The position numbers were made by a program, and so were the translations under genes. A stretch of DNA of 27,738 bases from Acidobacteriaceae bacterium (GTDB lineage: Bacteria > Acidobacteriota > Terriglobia > Terriglobales > Acidobacteriaceae): the NCBI GenBank assembly GCA_003152795.1, contig PMBA01000387.1:1-27738 (forward strand), in the 5' to 3' direction. Shown here in pieces: positions 14,806 to 22,446 of this stretch (position 1 is its first letter; every line of letters begins with the position of its first letter). Below the pieces are notes generated by a model. The model was not told where the DNA came from and did no database searches. It saw only the letters and a list, made by a program, of their open reading frames with translations.

Positions 14806-15108
14806 ATGAACATCACGTTCGCTTCGCCTTCCATTCCGCCGCCCGCTGCCAAACCTCCCGACGCCAAAGCGGTCGTGAAAAATGAAAAGGCGGCGCGCGA
14901 CTTTGAAGCCCTGCTCCTTACACCCGTCCTCGATGCTTTGCAGAAGACCTTTGCCGGCTCCCAGGATTCGACAACCCCGGGCGCCAGCGACTATCGCCTC
15001 ATGAGCACCCAGGCCCTCGCCCAGTCGATCGCCGCCCGCGGCGGCATTGGCATCGCGCAACTCATCTTGCGCCATTTGCAGCCCCCAAAGGTATCGGGTG
15101 GCGGCTGA
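14806..15108 (+). CDS. flgJ: FlgJ-type rod-binding protein (single domain)
   Basis: The 100-residue protein contains only the N-terminal rod-binding domain of FlgJ: EKAARDFEALLLTPVLDALQKTF (27-49) followed by DYRLMSTQALAQSIAARGGIGIAQLILRHL (62-91). The C-terminal muramidase domain seen in enterobacterial FlgJ is absent. It would serve as a scaffold or cap for rod growth, and a separate hydrolase would open the peptidoglycan. The ATG with GGGAG about 9 bases upstream is favoured over an open extension from 14692 that overlaps flgI. It is the last gene before the sigma-28 promoters. Confidence 0.88.
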   Translation: MNITFASPSIPPPAAKPPDAKAVVKNEKAARDFEALLLTPVLDALQKTFAGSQDSTTPGASDYRLMSTQALAQSIAARGGIGIAQLILRHLQPPKVSGGG

Positions 15109-15129
15109 ACCGGGGATTGATCCGGGCGC

Positions 15130-15156
15130 TAAAGTTTTCCGTGACTCTGCCGATCT
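15130..15156 (+). promoter_or_regulatory. Sigma-28 (FliA) promoter 1 of flgM
   Basis: TAAAGTTT (15130-15137), an 11-bp spacer and GCCGATCT (15149-15156) match the consensus TAAAGTTT-N11-GCCGATAA with an exact -35 and 6 of 8 in the -10. It lies in the 144-bp gap between flgJ and flgM. Transcription would start near 15163. Confidence 0.85.
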
Positions 15157-15199
15157 TAGAGTTGAGCCGCGACAGCCTGTAGCCGAGATGTCCGGACAT

Positions 15200-15226
15200 T
15201 AAGATCCGCTAAGAATTAGCCGATGT
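15200..15226 (+). promoter_or_regulatory. Second, weaker sigma-28-like promoter of flgM
   Basis: TAAG (15200-15203), 15 bases and GCCGATGT (15219-15226) have sigma-28 spacing and the same -10 sequence as the cheY promoter. The remaining -35 bases (ATCC) do not match. It would start transcription about 20 bases before the flgM ATG. Confidence 0.5.
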
Positions 15227-15252
15227 AAGGCAGTAGAGGATGGGAGAAATTT

Positions 15253-15567
15253 ATGAGAGTCGATTTAACAACCTTTGGACTGGAGCCACCGGAAAAAAGT
15301 AAGACAGGCCGTGCCCAGCAAACCGAAGCGGCAGCAACCGGGGCGGCGGGCATCGGCGCAACCACCACTCCGGCCCTCGACCAGGCCAACTTTTCGTTTG
15401 ATCGGACCCGGGTACAGTCGCTCGCCGCCCAGGTTCTGGCGCAGCCGGAAATCCGCCTGGCCAAAGTACAACCGCTGCAACAGGCCATCGGCAATGGCGA
15501 ATATTCGGTTCCCCCCAGCCTGGTTGCCAATGCCATCGTCGGCGCCCTGGCCGGAGCTCAGGGCTAG
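15253..15567 (+). CDS. flgM: Anti-sigma-28 factor FlgM
   Basis: The 104-residue protein has a low-complexity N-terminus and the FlgM C-terminal sigma-binding helices: FDRTRVQSLAAQVLAQPE and KVQPLQQAIGNGEYSVPPSLVANAIVGAL (50-99). The LxxAIxNGxYxV pattern is the family hallmark. FlgM holds sigma-28 (FliA) inactive until the hook is finished, then is exported through the flagellum. Two sigma-28-like promoters lie directly upstream, giving the expected negative feedback. GGGAG precedes the ATG by about 7 bases. Confidence 0.9.
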   Translation: MRVDLTTFGLEPPEKSKTGRAQQTEAAATGAAGIGATTTPALDQANFSFDRTRVQSLAAQVLAQPEIRLAKVQPLQQAIGNGEYSVPPSLVANAIVGALAGAQG

Positions 15568-15626
15568 CGGAGTGCCCCGAAATGAAACACCCAGCGTCCA
15601 CTGCCGAGTGAACGGCGGAGCGATTT

Positions 15627-15827
15627 ATGGAGCCGTTGATCACCAACCGCATCGATCCCGCGCTGCTGCGTGTGCCCGAGAAGCGCGGCGATGAGCGCGA
15701 ACCGGTTCCCCGGCGCAAGCGTCCGTCCGTGCCTGGGAACCCGGTCGAACACCAGACAGAAGAAGAAGAACTCGAACAGCAGCCCGACTCCGACACTCCA
15801 AAACACGCCGTGGACGACCTGGCATGA
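15627..15827 (+). CDS. Small hypothetical protein between flgM and flgN
   Basis: This 66-residue frame does not belong to a family I know. It is rich in Arg, Pro and Glu (VPEKRGDEREPVPRRKRPS, then TEEEELEQQPDSD) and is probably disordered, with no membrane segment or cysteine. It starts at ATG with GGAG about 7 bases upstream and lies in the flgM-flgN gap in the same direction. That makes a real small gene plausible, but chance cannot be excluded. A flagellar assembly partner is only a guess. Confidence 0.5.
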   Translation: MEPLITNRIDPALLRVPEKRGDEREPVPRRKRPSVPGNPVEHQTEEEELEQQPDSDTPKHAVDDLA

Positions 15828-15936
15828 TTGTGATCGCAACTGGATCTCGCTTGAACTTGGAAACTCGGAAACCGCATAACCAGGACACGAAAACACCAGG
15901 AAACTAGCCAACGAAGAAACCAAGAGCGGTCCCGCT

Positions 15937-16398
15937 ATGAACGAATTCGATACCTCGCTTCCCGAACTCAGCCAGTTGATCGAGCGCCGGCTCGCCGTCG
16001 TACGTTGCCTGGCCGAGAGTCTGGAGTCAAGTACCCTTTCGCTGGCGCACAACGACGCCGAAGCGATCGCCCGCGGCGCCGCCCATCAGGCCGAGCTCTG
16101 CCGGCAATGGAACCGCCTTGAAAGCCAGCTTCGTCAAGACCCAGCTGGCCGCTGGGCGACCGCCCTGCCTGCTCCATCTGGCCTCTCCGCGGAAACAGCG
16201 CACTCCGCCCGGCTGCAAGCCGAGTGGGAGGCGCTCCAAGTCCGCATCCGTTATGTCACGCGAGTGCACTGGTCCCTCCTGCGCCACCTCCAGCGCAGCC
16301 TCGCCGTCCTCAATCGCGTGGTCGACAGTTGTGCCCCAACCTACACGCCCGTTCCCAACCGGCTCGGAACCGATGTCCGGCCACGGGCTGGAGAATAA
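15937..16398 (+). CDS. flgN: FlgN-like flagellar export chaperone
   Basis: The 153-residue protein is almost entirely helical, with leucine-rich heptads at 1-60 and 90-135, the shape of FlgN. FlgN keeps FlgK and FlgL unfolded for type III export. Sequence identity to named FlgN proteins is low, as is usual for this family. The assignment rests largely on position: it follows flgM and ends 3 bases before flgK. Candidate substrates FlgK and FlgL are the next two genes. No strong ribosome-binding site is seen. Confidence 0.75.
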   Translation: MNEFDTSLPELSQLIERRLAVVRCLAESLESSTLSLAHNDAEAIARGAAHQAELCRQWNRLESQLRQDPAGRWATALPAPSGLSAETAHSARLQAEWEALQVRIRYVTRVHWSLLRHLQRSLAVLNRVVDSCAPTYTPVPNRLGTDVRPRAGE

Positions 16399-16401
16399 AT
16401 T

Positions 16402-17781
16402 ATGTCCGGTTTGTTCGGTACGCTTTCGATCGCTCTCAGTTCGCTTACCGCCAGCCAGCAGGAACTGGCAACCACCTCCAACAACGTGGCCAACGCGAAC
16501 ACTCCAGGATTCTCCCGGCAGCGTCCCGTGGTTGTGACCGGCGATCCGATCGTCGAGGCATCGTTGAGCTTTGGCACCGGAGTCGTGCTTCAGAAAATCC
16601 AGAGCCTGCGCGACCCCATCCTCGAAATTCAACTGAACCAGGCAACCCAGCAGCAGAGCCAACTCGACACCGCGCTCCAGCAACTGCAACAGCTTCAAAC
16701 TCAGTTTGGCAGCGCCACCTCCGGCATCGGCGCCGACATCAGCAATTTCTTTAACAGCCTCCAGCAGCTCGCTCCCGACCCCTCAAATCTCGCCTTGCGG
16801 CAGAGCGTGCTCACCGCCGCCTCCAACCTGGCTGCAGATTTCAACACCACCGCCAACAGCCTCCAAACCCAGCGCGCCAATATTGACCTCAACGTGGTGC
16901 AGTCCGTCAGCGCCGTGAATACCCTGACGGCCCAGATCGCCAGCGTCAACCAGCAGATTGGCAATCTCAAGAACGCGGGCCAGGACCCCAGCACTCTGGT
17001 GGACACCCAGACTTCTCTCATCCGGCAACTGGCTGCCTTGGTGAACGTTTCCGTCGTGCCCACCGATCAGGGAATCTCGCTGACCACCGCGAATGGAACT
17101 ACGCTCGTATCCGGATCGCAGAGCTTTGCCCTCTCCACTCAACTCGGCAGCGATGGCGTGCAGCACGTCCTGGCCGGAACCAGCGACATCACCGGCTCGC
17201 TGGCCGGAGGAAGCCTGGCTGGCTTTATTCAGGTTCGCGACCAGGAAATTCCAAGCCTGGCCGGCAGCCTCGATCAACTGGCGGCAGGTCTCGCCACCAA
17301 CCTCAACACCGCCAACGCCCGCGGCATCGATCTCAATGGCAACGCTGGCGCCAATCTCTTCGCGCCTCCGCCCGCGGGCGGTGTGGGCGCTGCCGCCACC
17401 TTGACCATCGCCATCACCGACCCGGCCCTGATCGCCGCGAGTTCCGATGGTTCCACCGGAAGCAATGGAAATCTGGCGGCGCTCTCCGCCGTCGCAACCA
17501 CTCCCCTCGCCAATGGACAGACCCCAATCGATTCCTACTCCAGCATCGTGTTCAAGATCGGTAACGACACTTCCAACACTTCCGCTGACGCCAACTCATC
17601 CAACCTCATTCTCCAGCAACTTCAGGACCAGCGCGGCAGCATTTCCGGGGTTTCGCTCGACGAGGAAGCGGCCAACCTCATCCAGTATCAGAGCGCGTAT
17701 CAGGCCGCGGCCCGCGTCGTCTCCGCCGTCGACGCTCTGCTCTCCGATGCCGTTAATCTTGGCATCGGCTCGGCGGTGTAG
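16402..17781 (+). CDS. flgK: Flagellar hook-associated protein 1 FlgK
   Basis: The 459-residue protein starts SGLFGTLSIALSSLTASQQELATTSNNVANANTPGFSRQ, the rod/hook/HAP N-terminal motif. It ends ISGVSLDEEAANLIQYQSAYQAAARVVSAVDALLSDAVNLG, the classical FlgK C-terminal helix. The middle is Ala/Gln/Asn/Thr-rich with coiled-coil segments (about 70-200) and a variable domain that is short for the family. FlgK is the first hook-filament junction protein. It follows flgN with 3 bases between, with GGAG 8 bases before the ATG, and is followed by flgL. Confidence 0.95.
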   Translation: MSGLFGTLSIALSSLTASQQELATTSNNVANANTPGFSRQRPVVVTGDPIVEASLSFGTGVVLQKIQSLRDPILEIQLNQATQQQSQLDTALQQLQQLQTQFGSATSGIGADISNFFNSLQQLAPDPSNLALRQSVLTAASNLAADFNTTANSLQTQRANIDLNVVQSVSAVNTLTAQIASVNQQIGNLKNAGQDPSTLVDTQTSLIRQLAALVNVSVVPTDQGISLTTANGTTLVSGSQSFALSTQLGSDGVQHVLAGTSDITGSLAGGSLAGFIQVRDQEIPSLAGSLDQLAAGLATNLNTANARGIDLNGNAGANLFAPPPAGGVGAAATLTIAITDPALIAASSDGSTGSNGNLAALSAVATTPLANGQTPIDSYSSIVFKIGNDTSNTSADANSSNLILQQLQDQRGSISGVSLDEEAANLIQYQSAYQAAARVVSAVDALLSDAVNLGIGSAV

Positions 17782-17817
17782 CAAAACTCGTTCTTTTAAA
17801 TTCGGTGAGGTACATCC

Positions 17818-18705
17818 ATGCGCGTCAATCCGAACCCTCTGCCCGATCTCCTCGCGGCCCTCAATCAGACCAAGCTGCAAACGCAGCAGGCCACCATCGA
17901 GATCTCCACCGGCCGTAGCGTCAACCAGCCCTCCGACAATCCCACCGCCGCTGCCCTCCTCGTCGATAACAACGATCAGGCTACTTTCAACGCCGGATAT
18001 CTCCAGAGTCTTAGCGCCGTGCAGGGCCAGCTTTCCACCGCCGATTCCACCCTCAGTTCCGTCGTAACCGCTCTCCAACGCGCCATCAGCCTCGGCGTTG
18101 AGGGCGGCAACGGCACCCTCTCCGATAGCGATCGCGCCTCCATCGCCAACGAACTCCAGGGCATTCAGAGCCAGCTTGTGTCCCTCGGCAACACTTCCTA
18201 CCAGGGCCGCTTCATTTTCGGCGGCACCAGCACAGGAACGCCCCCCTACGTCGTCGACAACAACGCTCCTTCCGGCGTCTCCTATGCCGGTAACCCTGGA
18301 GTAAATCAGGTGTCGATCGGCAGTGGATACAAACTCGCCATCAACCTCCCCGGATCGCAACTGCTTTCCGCGGCCGGCAATGACGTTTTTCTTTCTGTCC
18401 ATAACCTCATCCAGGCCCTGCAAACCAATACCGGCATTCCCGACGCGGTCACCGCCGTAGGCGCCGCTTCCAGCTACATTTCGGCACAGCGCGTCTTCTA
18501 TGGCAACGCCTCGAACCAGGCACAGTCCCAGACCACCTACCTCAATACCGCCAAACTCCAAATTGCCCAGCAGGAGAATACCCTCGGCGGCGCGGACCTG
18601 GCGACTGCCGCCACCAATCTCACCCAAGCCGGCATCGACACCCAGGCCACGCTGGCCGCTATCAGCAAGCTCTCACAAAATAATCTGTTCGATTACCTGA
18701 AGTAG
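17818..18705 (+). CDS. flgL: Flagellar hook-associated protein 3 FlgL
   Basis: The 295-residue protein matches FlgL, the second hook-filament junction protein and a flagellin homologue. The N-terminal flagellin-like helix includes TKLQTQQATIEISTGRSVNQPSDNPTAAALLV. The marker block YLQSLSAVQGQLSTADSTLSSVVTALQRAISLG follows, and SYQGRFIFGGTSTGTPPY is typical of FlgL. The C-terminal helix LATAATNLTQAGIDTQATLAAISKLSQNNLFDYLK closes the D0/D1 fold. GAGG lies about 9 bases upstream of the ATG. It ends the flgM-N-K-L unit; no flagellin gene follows. Confidence 0.94.
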   Translation: MRVNPNPLPDLLAALNQTKLQTQQATIEISTGRSVNQPSDNPTAAALLVDNNDQATFNAGYLQSLSAVQGQLSTADSTLSSVVTALQRAISLGVEGGNGTLSDSDRASIANELQGIQSQLVSLGNTSYQGRFIFGGTSTGTPPYVVDNNAPSGVSYAGNPGVNQVSIGSGYKLAINLPGSQLLSAAGNDVFLSVHNLIQALQTNTGIPDAVTAVGAASSYISAQRVFYGNASNQAQSQTTYLNTAKLQIAQQENTLGGADLATAATNLTQAGIDTQATLAAISKLSQNNLFDYLK

Positions 18706-18770
18706 CATCCCTAATGAGTAATCAGTGCAGATGACTGCAAATTACAAATTACCGATTCAGCGTTCGGGTC

Positions 18771-18776
18771 TAGAAT
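18771..18776 (+). promoter_or_regulatory. Candidate -10 box of the YtxH gene
   Basis: TAGAAT (18771-18776) would place transcription near 18783, just before the TGGAGG ribosome-binding site at 18787-18792. The -35 is poor, so the promoter is tentative. Confidence 0.35.
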
Positions 18777-18797
18777 AGAGATGATCTGGAGGTCTTT

Positions 18798-19088
18798 ATG
18801 CGCATCGGAAAATACGAGAGTTCTGACGGTACCACTGGCACCGCAATCACTTTTCTGCTGATCGGGCTCGGCGTCGGCGCCGCGCTCGGCCTTCTGCTCG
18901 CTCCGAAAACCGGCCGCCAGTTGCGGAAGGACCTGCGCCGCTCCTATGATGACGCACTGGAGACCGCCTCCGACTGGACCGGCGAAGCGAAAGACCGTTT
19001 CGACGAGGTGGTGGAAAAAGGCGGCGACTTCGCCGACGAACTGCGGGCCAAGACCAAGCCGCTGAGCGATTTGCTCCGCCGGCCGTAA
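18798..19088 (+). CDS. YtxH-domain protein
   Basis: The 96-residue protein has one hydrophobic segment (AITFLLIGLGVGAALGLLLAPKTG, about 17-40) immediately followed by KTGRQLRKDLRR, the YtxH-family GxxxGxxxALLLAPKxG(K/R) pattern. An amphipathic, charged helix (DDALETASDWTGEAKDRFDEVVEK) completes it. YtxH proteins are small membrane-associated stress proteins, often induced in stationary phase, with unknown molecular function. TGGAGG precedes the ATG. It is not part of the flagellar operon, having its own apparent -10. Confidence 0.85.
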   Translation: MRIGKYESSDGTTGTAITFLLIGLGVGAALGLLLAPKTGRQLRKDLRRSYDDALETASDWTGEAKDRFDEVVEKGGDFADELRAKTKPLSDLLRRP

Positions 19089-19166
19089 CTCGCAGCCGCT
19101 AGTCGTCGGGACTCGCCAGTCGTTGGCAAAGCCCCGCCATCCGCAAACCGCTGTATCGCTCCCGCC

Positions 19167-19940
19167 TTATGGCTCGGGTTGAGTTTCGTCCTCAAGCCTG
19201 CGCTTCTTTTTGTGCACGTTGCGGATGACAATGCCCACCGAGAACCGGAAGTTGTCCTGTTTCTTCTTGCCGAGAAGCGGGAAATTGGTGCCGGTCTGCA
19301 AATAGTCGCCCTTCAACCGCAAGGCGAAACGTGGATTGATCTTGTAGTCCAGCCCGCCCCCCGCCACCAGCGCCCGCCCAGTGCCGATTTCCGTGAAGGT
19401 TTCCCCCTGGGCGCTGGCCACGCCGCGCGTCCCCTGGTGCCCGAACAGAAGCTCCCCAAACGGCGTCCACCTTTCATACTTGCGCCGGAAAAACTGCGCG
19501 CCGAATAGTATGTTGTACTCTCGCGTCGTAGCGTTGAACGTCGAACCCGACACTGGACAGAAGGGCGTGCACGGCGGAAACGGCGCCTGCTCCCCCACCG
19601 GAATCTTTGACGTTCCAAAGTATTGCCCGCCCTCCACTACGATCCCCAGCCAGTGCGTCGCGTTCAGTCCAAGAGATGCGTCCCATCCCGGCAATCCTGC
19701 CCAGTGTCCCGCATTGAACAGACCCGCCTCGGCGTACGAACCACCGGCAAAAAGCTCGATCCGCGGAAACGGCGGCGCCGGCACAGCGGCGTCGGCGGCA
19801 GTCGGGATCGGGGTCGCGGTTGGCTCTTGCGCTGGAACTGGAGCCTGGGCCTGATCCGGAGTGGCCGTTGTAGTAGGGGCCTGTGCCCACGACATCACAC
19901 ACAGCACAGCCACTCCAGCCAATACTCCCAGGTATCTCAC
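19167..19940 (-). CDS. Outer-membrane beta-barrel protein
   Basis: The 257-residue protein has a signal peptide (RYLGVLAGVAVLCVMSWAQ) and a Pro/Thr/Ala-rich linker to about residue 55. An OmpA-like barrel follows, starting RIELFAGGSYAEAG. Alternating strands such as YNILFGAQFF, WTPFGELLFG, ALVAGGGLDYKI and FALRLKGDYLQT are characteristic, and the final strand NFRFSVGIVIRNV is followed by a basic tail. Its function is unknown. GTG 19940 with AGGAGGA about 4 bases upstream is the better start; an upstream ATG at 19973 lacks support. It is divergent from yceH. Confidence 0.85.
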   Translation of the reverse strand: MRYLGVLAGVAVLCVMSWAQAPTTTATPDQAQAPVPAQEPTATPIPTAADAAVPAPPFPRIELFAGGSYAEAGLFNAGHWAGLPGWDASLGLNATHWLGIVVEGGQYFGTSKIPVGEQAPFPPCTPFCPVSGSTFNATTREYNILFGAQFFRRKYERWTPFGELLFGHQGTRGVASAQGETFTEIGTGRALVAGGGLDYKINPRFALRLKGDYLQTGTNFPLLGKKKQDNFRFSVGIVIRNVHKKKRRLEDETQPEP

Positions 19941-20100
19941 GATTCCTCCTTGAATTGCAGCCGCCACTCCCACTTGGATGCGTCCGACAAACTATTGAGT
20001 ATACCGTGCCTGCCCGGTGGAGACCCGAGCCTCCCCGCCCGCCATGCTCCGGCAGGGACGAGCCCGGAAGCCGTCGTTCGATTATTTTTGTCTCTCGCTT

Positions 20101-20129
20101 CTGGCAACGTTCTGCCGGCTCGGTACAAT
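20101..20129 (+). promoter_or_regulatory. Candidate promoter of yceH, close to the start codon
   Basis: CTGGCA (20101-20106), 17 bases and TACAAT (20124-20129) resemble a sigma-70 promoter. Transcription would begin near 20136, only a few bases before ATG 20141, so the message would have almost no leader. Confidence 0.4.
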
Positions 20130-20140
20130 GGATGAAATTC

Positions 20141-20797
20141 ATGGAAATCAAGCTGACCGAAACTGAAGTCCGTGTGCTCGGGGCGCTCATCGAGAAAGAC
20201 ATCACCACCCCGGAGTACTACCCGCTGTCGCTGAACGCTCTCGTCAACGCGTGCAACCAGAAGACAAATCGCGATCCGGTGCTGCACTTGGACGAAGACG
20301 CCGTGCGCGATGCGCTCGAAGGTCTCCAGCAGCAGCGCATGGCCGGACCCGCCCGCGGCGCGGACAGCCGCGTGACCAAGTTCGAACAGCGCTTGCAGGA
20401 GGTTTTTAATTTCACCCGCGCGGAGATTGCAGTGCTCTGCGTCCTGCTGCTGCGCGGTCCGCAGACGCCGGGCGAACTCCGCGGTCGTGCCGAGCGCTTG
20501 CATCGTTTCGAAGCGCTGGAGGACGTACAGTCGGCGCTGCAAAAGCTGATGCAGCGCGAACCGCCGCTGGCGAAAATACTGCCTCGACAGCCGGGAACGA
20601 AAGAATCCCGATATGCGCATCTCCTCGCCGGAGATGTAGTGGAAGCGGATGCTCCGCTGCACCCCGGCGCGATGGTTGAGCGCAATCCAGCGGAAGCGGA
20701 GCGTATCGCTCGACTGGAGGAAGAAGTCGCGGAACTGCGGCGGGAAGTCGGGGAAATGAAGGATCAGATGGAGAGGTTCAGGAAACAGTTTGAGTGA
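20141..20797 (+). CDS. yceH: YceH (DUF480) family protein
   Basis: The 218-residue protein matches the DUF480/YceH family. It shows TETEVRVLGALIEKDITTPEYYPLSLNALVNACNQKTNRDPVL near the start, followed by two winged-helix domains (AEIAVLCVLLLRGPQTPGELRGRAERLH and GTKESRYAHLL). The C-terminus is an acidic-basic coiled coil (IARLEEEVAELRREVGEMKDQMERFRKQ). DUF480 proteins are conserved but uncharacterised, and DNA binding is inferred from the winged-helix fold. An ATG at 20132 is the alternative start. Confidence 0.9.
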   Translation: MEIKLTETEVRVLGALIEKDITTPEYYPLSLNALVNACNQKTNRDPVLHLDEDAVRDALEGLQQQRMAGPARGADSRVTKFEQRLQEVFNFTRAEIAVLCVLLLRGPQTPGELRGRAERLHRFEALEDVQSALQKLMQREPPLAKILPRQPGTKESRYAHLLAGDVVEADAPLHPGAMVERNPAEAERIARLEEEVAELRREVGEMKDQMERFRKQFE

Positions 20798-20915
20798 AAG
20801 CCACCCCCGAGTGCGCCGAGAATCTCGCCAGGTTCCCCCCGTGCGACCCACTGCCCCCGGTGGTTAAGTTTTTGGTTTTTCGCGCGGCGCTGTGAGCGGC
20901 CATGCGGGTGAAAAC

Positions 20916-22136
20916 CTACAGCACGCGTTCCTGCGTATATCCCGCGGCACCCAGCGCCGAGATGATTTCGGCGATGTGCTCGGGGCCCCGGGTTTCCATC
21001 GTGATTTCGATCGCCGTTTCGCCCAGCCCCACCCCGTGGTACGCGCGGTCGTAGTCGGTCTCCACAATATTGGCGCGATGCTCGGCCAGTATGGATGTGA
21101 GGCGATTGAGCGCGCCGGGATAGTCGGGCAGATGCACCCGCAGGCGCACCAGGCGCCCGTCTTTGACCAGGCCACGCTCGATGATGCGCGACAGCAGCGT
21201 CACGTCGATGTTTCCGCCGCACACCAGCACTGCAACTTTCTTTCCCGTGAAAGGCAGCTTGCGGTTGACTAGGGCCGCGAGCGCAGCCGCGCCTGCCCCT
21301 TCGGCCAGAGTCTTTTCGCGCTCCAGCAACAACAAAATGGCGTTGGCGATTTCTTCTTCTTCGACCGTAACGATGTCGTCCACATATTTCTGAACCAGCG
21401 GCAGGGTGCGGTCGCCCGCCCGTCGGACAGCGATGCCATCGGCTATGGTCGACGCTGCCTTCAGCGTCACGGGCTTGCCTTCGGCGACGGCAACCTTCAT
21501 GGACGGCAGGCGCGTGGGCTCAACTCCGAAAACTTTAATCCGTCGCTTCGACTCTGAAGTCGATTCTTTCAGCGCGCACGCGATGCCGCCGATCAATCCT
21601 CCCCCACCGATCGGAACGACCACCGCTTCGACGTCGGGATGCTGCTCGAGCAACTCCAGACCGATCGTGCCCTGCCCCGCGATCACCGCGTCGTCATCGA
21701 AAGCGTGCACGAACGTAAGCTGCTCAGCCTGGCTGCGCCGCACGGACTCTTCGAAGGCTTCGTCATAATTGGCCCCGTGCAGCACCACATCGGCGCCGTA
21801 ACCGCGCGTCGCCGATACCTTGATGAGGGGCGTCGTCAGCGGCATGCATATCTGCGCCCGGATGCCGAGCTTGCCCGCATGGTACGCCACCCCCTGCGCG
21901 TGATTTCCAGCCGAAGCCGCAATCACGCCTCGCGCCCGTTCTTCCGGACCCAGTTGCAGCAACTTGTTCAACGCCCCACGCTCCTTAAAAGAGCCGGTTC
22001 GCTGCAGGTTGTCGAGCTTCAAATAAACCTGGTTGCCGGTGGACTCGGAAAACGTCTCGGAACGCGCGCAGGGAGAAAGGTAGATGGAACTGCGAATGCG
22101 CCCCAAGGCCGACTGGATGTCGCTCAGCGTGATCAT
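20916..22136 (-). CDS. ilvA: Threonine ammonia-lyase with C-terminal ACT domain
   Basis: The 406-residue PLP enzyme deaminates threonine to 2-oxobutanoate, the first step of isoleucine synthesis or threonine catabolism. Evidence includes the Schiff-base lysine K51 in RTGSFKERGA, the SAGNHAQGVAYHAGKLG loop (about 75-91), the glycine-rich phosphate-binding VPIGGGGLIGG, and CGGNIDVTLLSRIIERGL. A single ACT-like domain follows at about 330-403 (LRVHLPDYPGALNRLTSILAEHRANIVETDYDR). That layout is the short bacterial form rather than the long E. coli IlvA with two ACT-like modules, so regulation may differ. No obvious Shine-Dalgarno precedes the ATG. Confidence 0.93.
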   Translation of the reverse strand: MITLSDIQSALGRIRSSIYLSPCARSETFSESTGNQVYLKLDNLQRTGSFKERGALNKLLQLGPEERARGVIAASAGNHAQGVAYHAGKLGIRAQICMPLTTPLIKVSATRGYGADVVLHGANYDEAFEESVRRSQAEQLTFVHAFDDDAVIAGQGTIGLELLEQHPDVEAVVVPIGGGGLIGGIACALKESTSESKRRIKVFGVEPTRLPSMKVAVAEGKPVTLKAASTIADGIAVRRAGDRTLPLVQKYVDDIVTVEEEEIANAILLLLEREKTLAEGAGAAALAALVNRKLPFTGKKVAVLVCGGNIDVTLLSRIIERGLVKDGRLVRLRVHLPDYPGALNRLTSILAEHRANIVETDYDRAYHGVGLGETAIEITMETRGPEHIAEIISALGAAGYTQERVL

Positions 22137-22446
22137 TTTTCGACTACCGCTACCGATGCTAGGTTTGGCAACATCTTACCTGATCCCGCATCTGATTTCC
22201 CCGTCGAGACCCAGCTTGCCCCCTCTCGCCATGGCCACGCTGTCGCAGACCGGACAGGCCCCCGTCTCTACGCTCCGGGAACAGCAACATTGCAGAGAGA
22301 GAAACGAAGGGAGCGGTCGTAATCGCGTCCAAAGTGCGACTTCCGTAATGGCCCTTTCGGACGGGGACTAAGCCCTTTCGAAACCTACCCAACCAGGAAA
22401 AAGCCCGTCAGAATAGGCTTTTAGAGGAGTTCACCCCCTGGGACTC
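22137..22446. other. Divergent intergenic region between ilvA and the PilZ gene
   Basis: This 310-bp gap serves as upstream region for both genes. No conserved gene is visible; the frame that runs across it continues antisense into ilvA. It holds a small inverted repeat, AAAAGCC (22399-22405) and GGCTTTT (22416-22422), close to the PilZ start. The sequence before it contains CCCTTTCG twice. No convincing riboswitch or promoter was recognised. Confidence 0.6.
22399..22422 (+). promoter_or_regulatory. Hairpin in the PilZ gene leader
   Basis: AAAAGCC and GGCTTTT pair over a 10-base loop and are followed by TAGAGGAG, 18-24 bases before the ATG. It could act as an attenuator or hold the GAGGAG ribosome-binding site in a structured context. 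This is inference from sequence only. Confidence 0.35.

Noticed and set aside
17596..18627. Long minus-strand frame opposite flgK-flgL
   Set aside because: Antisense shadow spanning the end of flgK and most of flgL, with repetitive Gly/Val/Asp content and no domain.
18712..18770. Heptad array or attachment site after flgL
   Set aside because: Two AAATTAC copies 7 bp apart and a small TGCAG-N4-CTGCA palindrome are present, but the signal is too weak to call as a repeat array, and no integrase or duplication supports an attachment site.
22084..22371. 95-codon frame in the ilvA-PilZ gap
   Set aside because: It starts inside ilvA in antisense and has no similarity I recognise.
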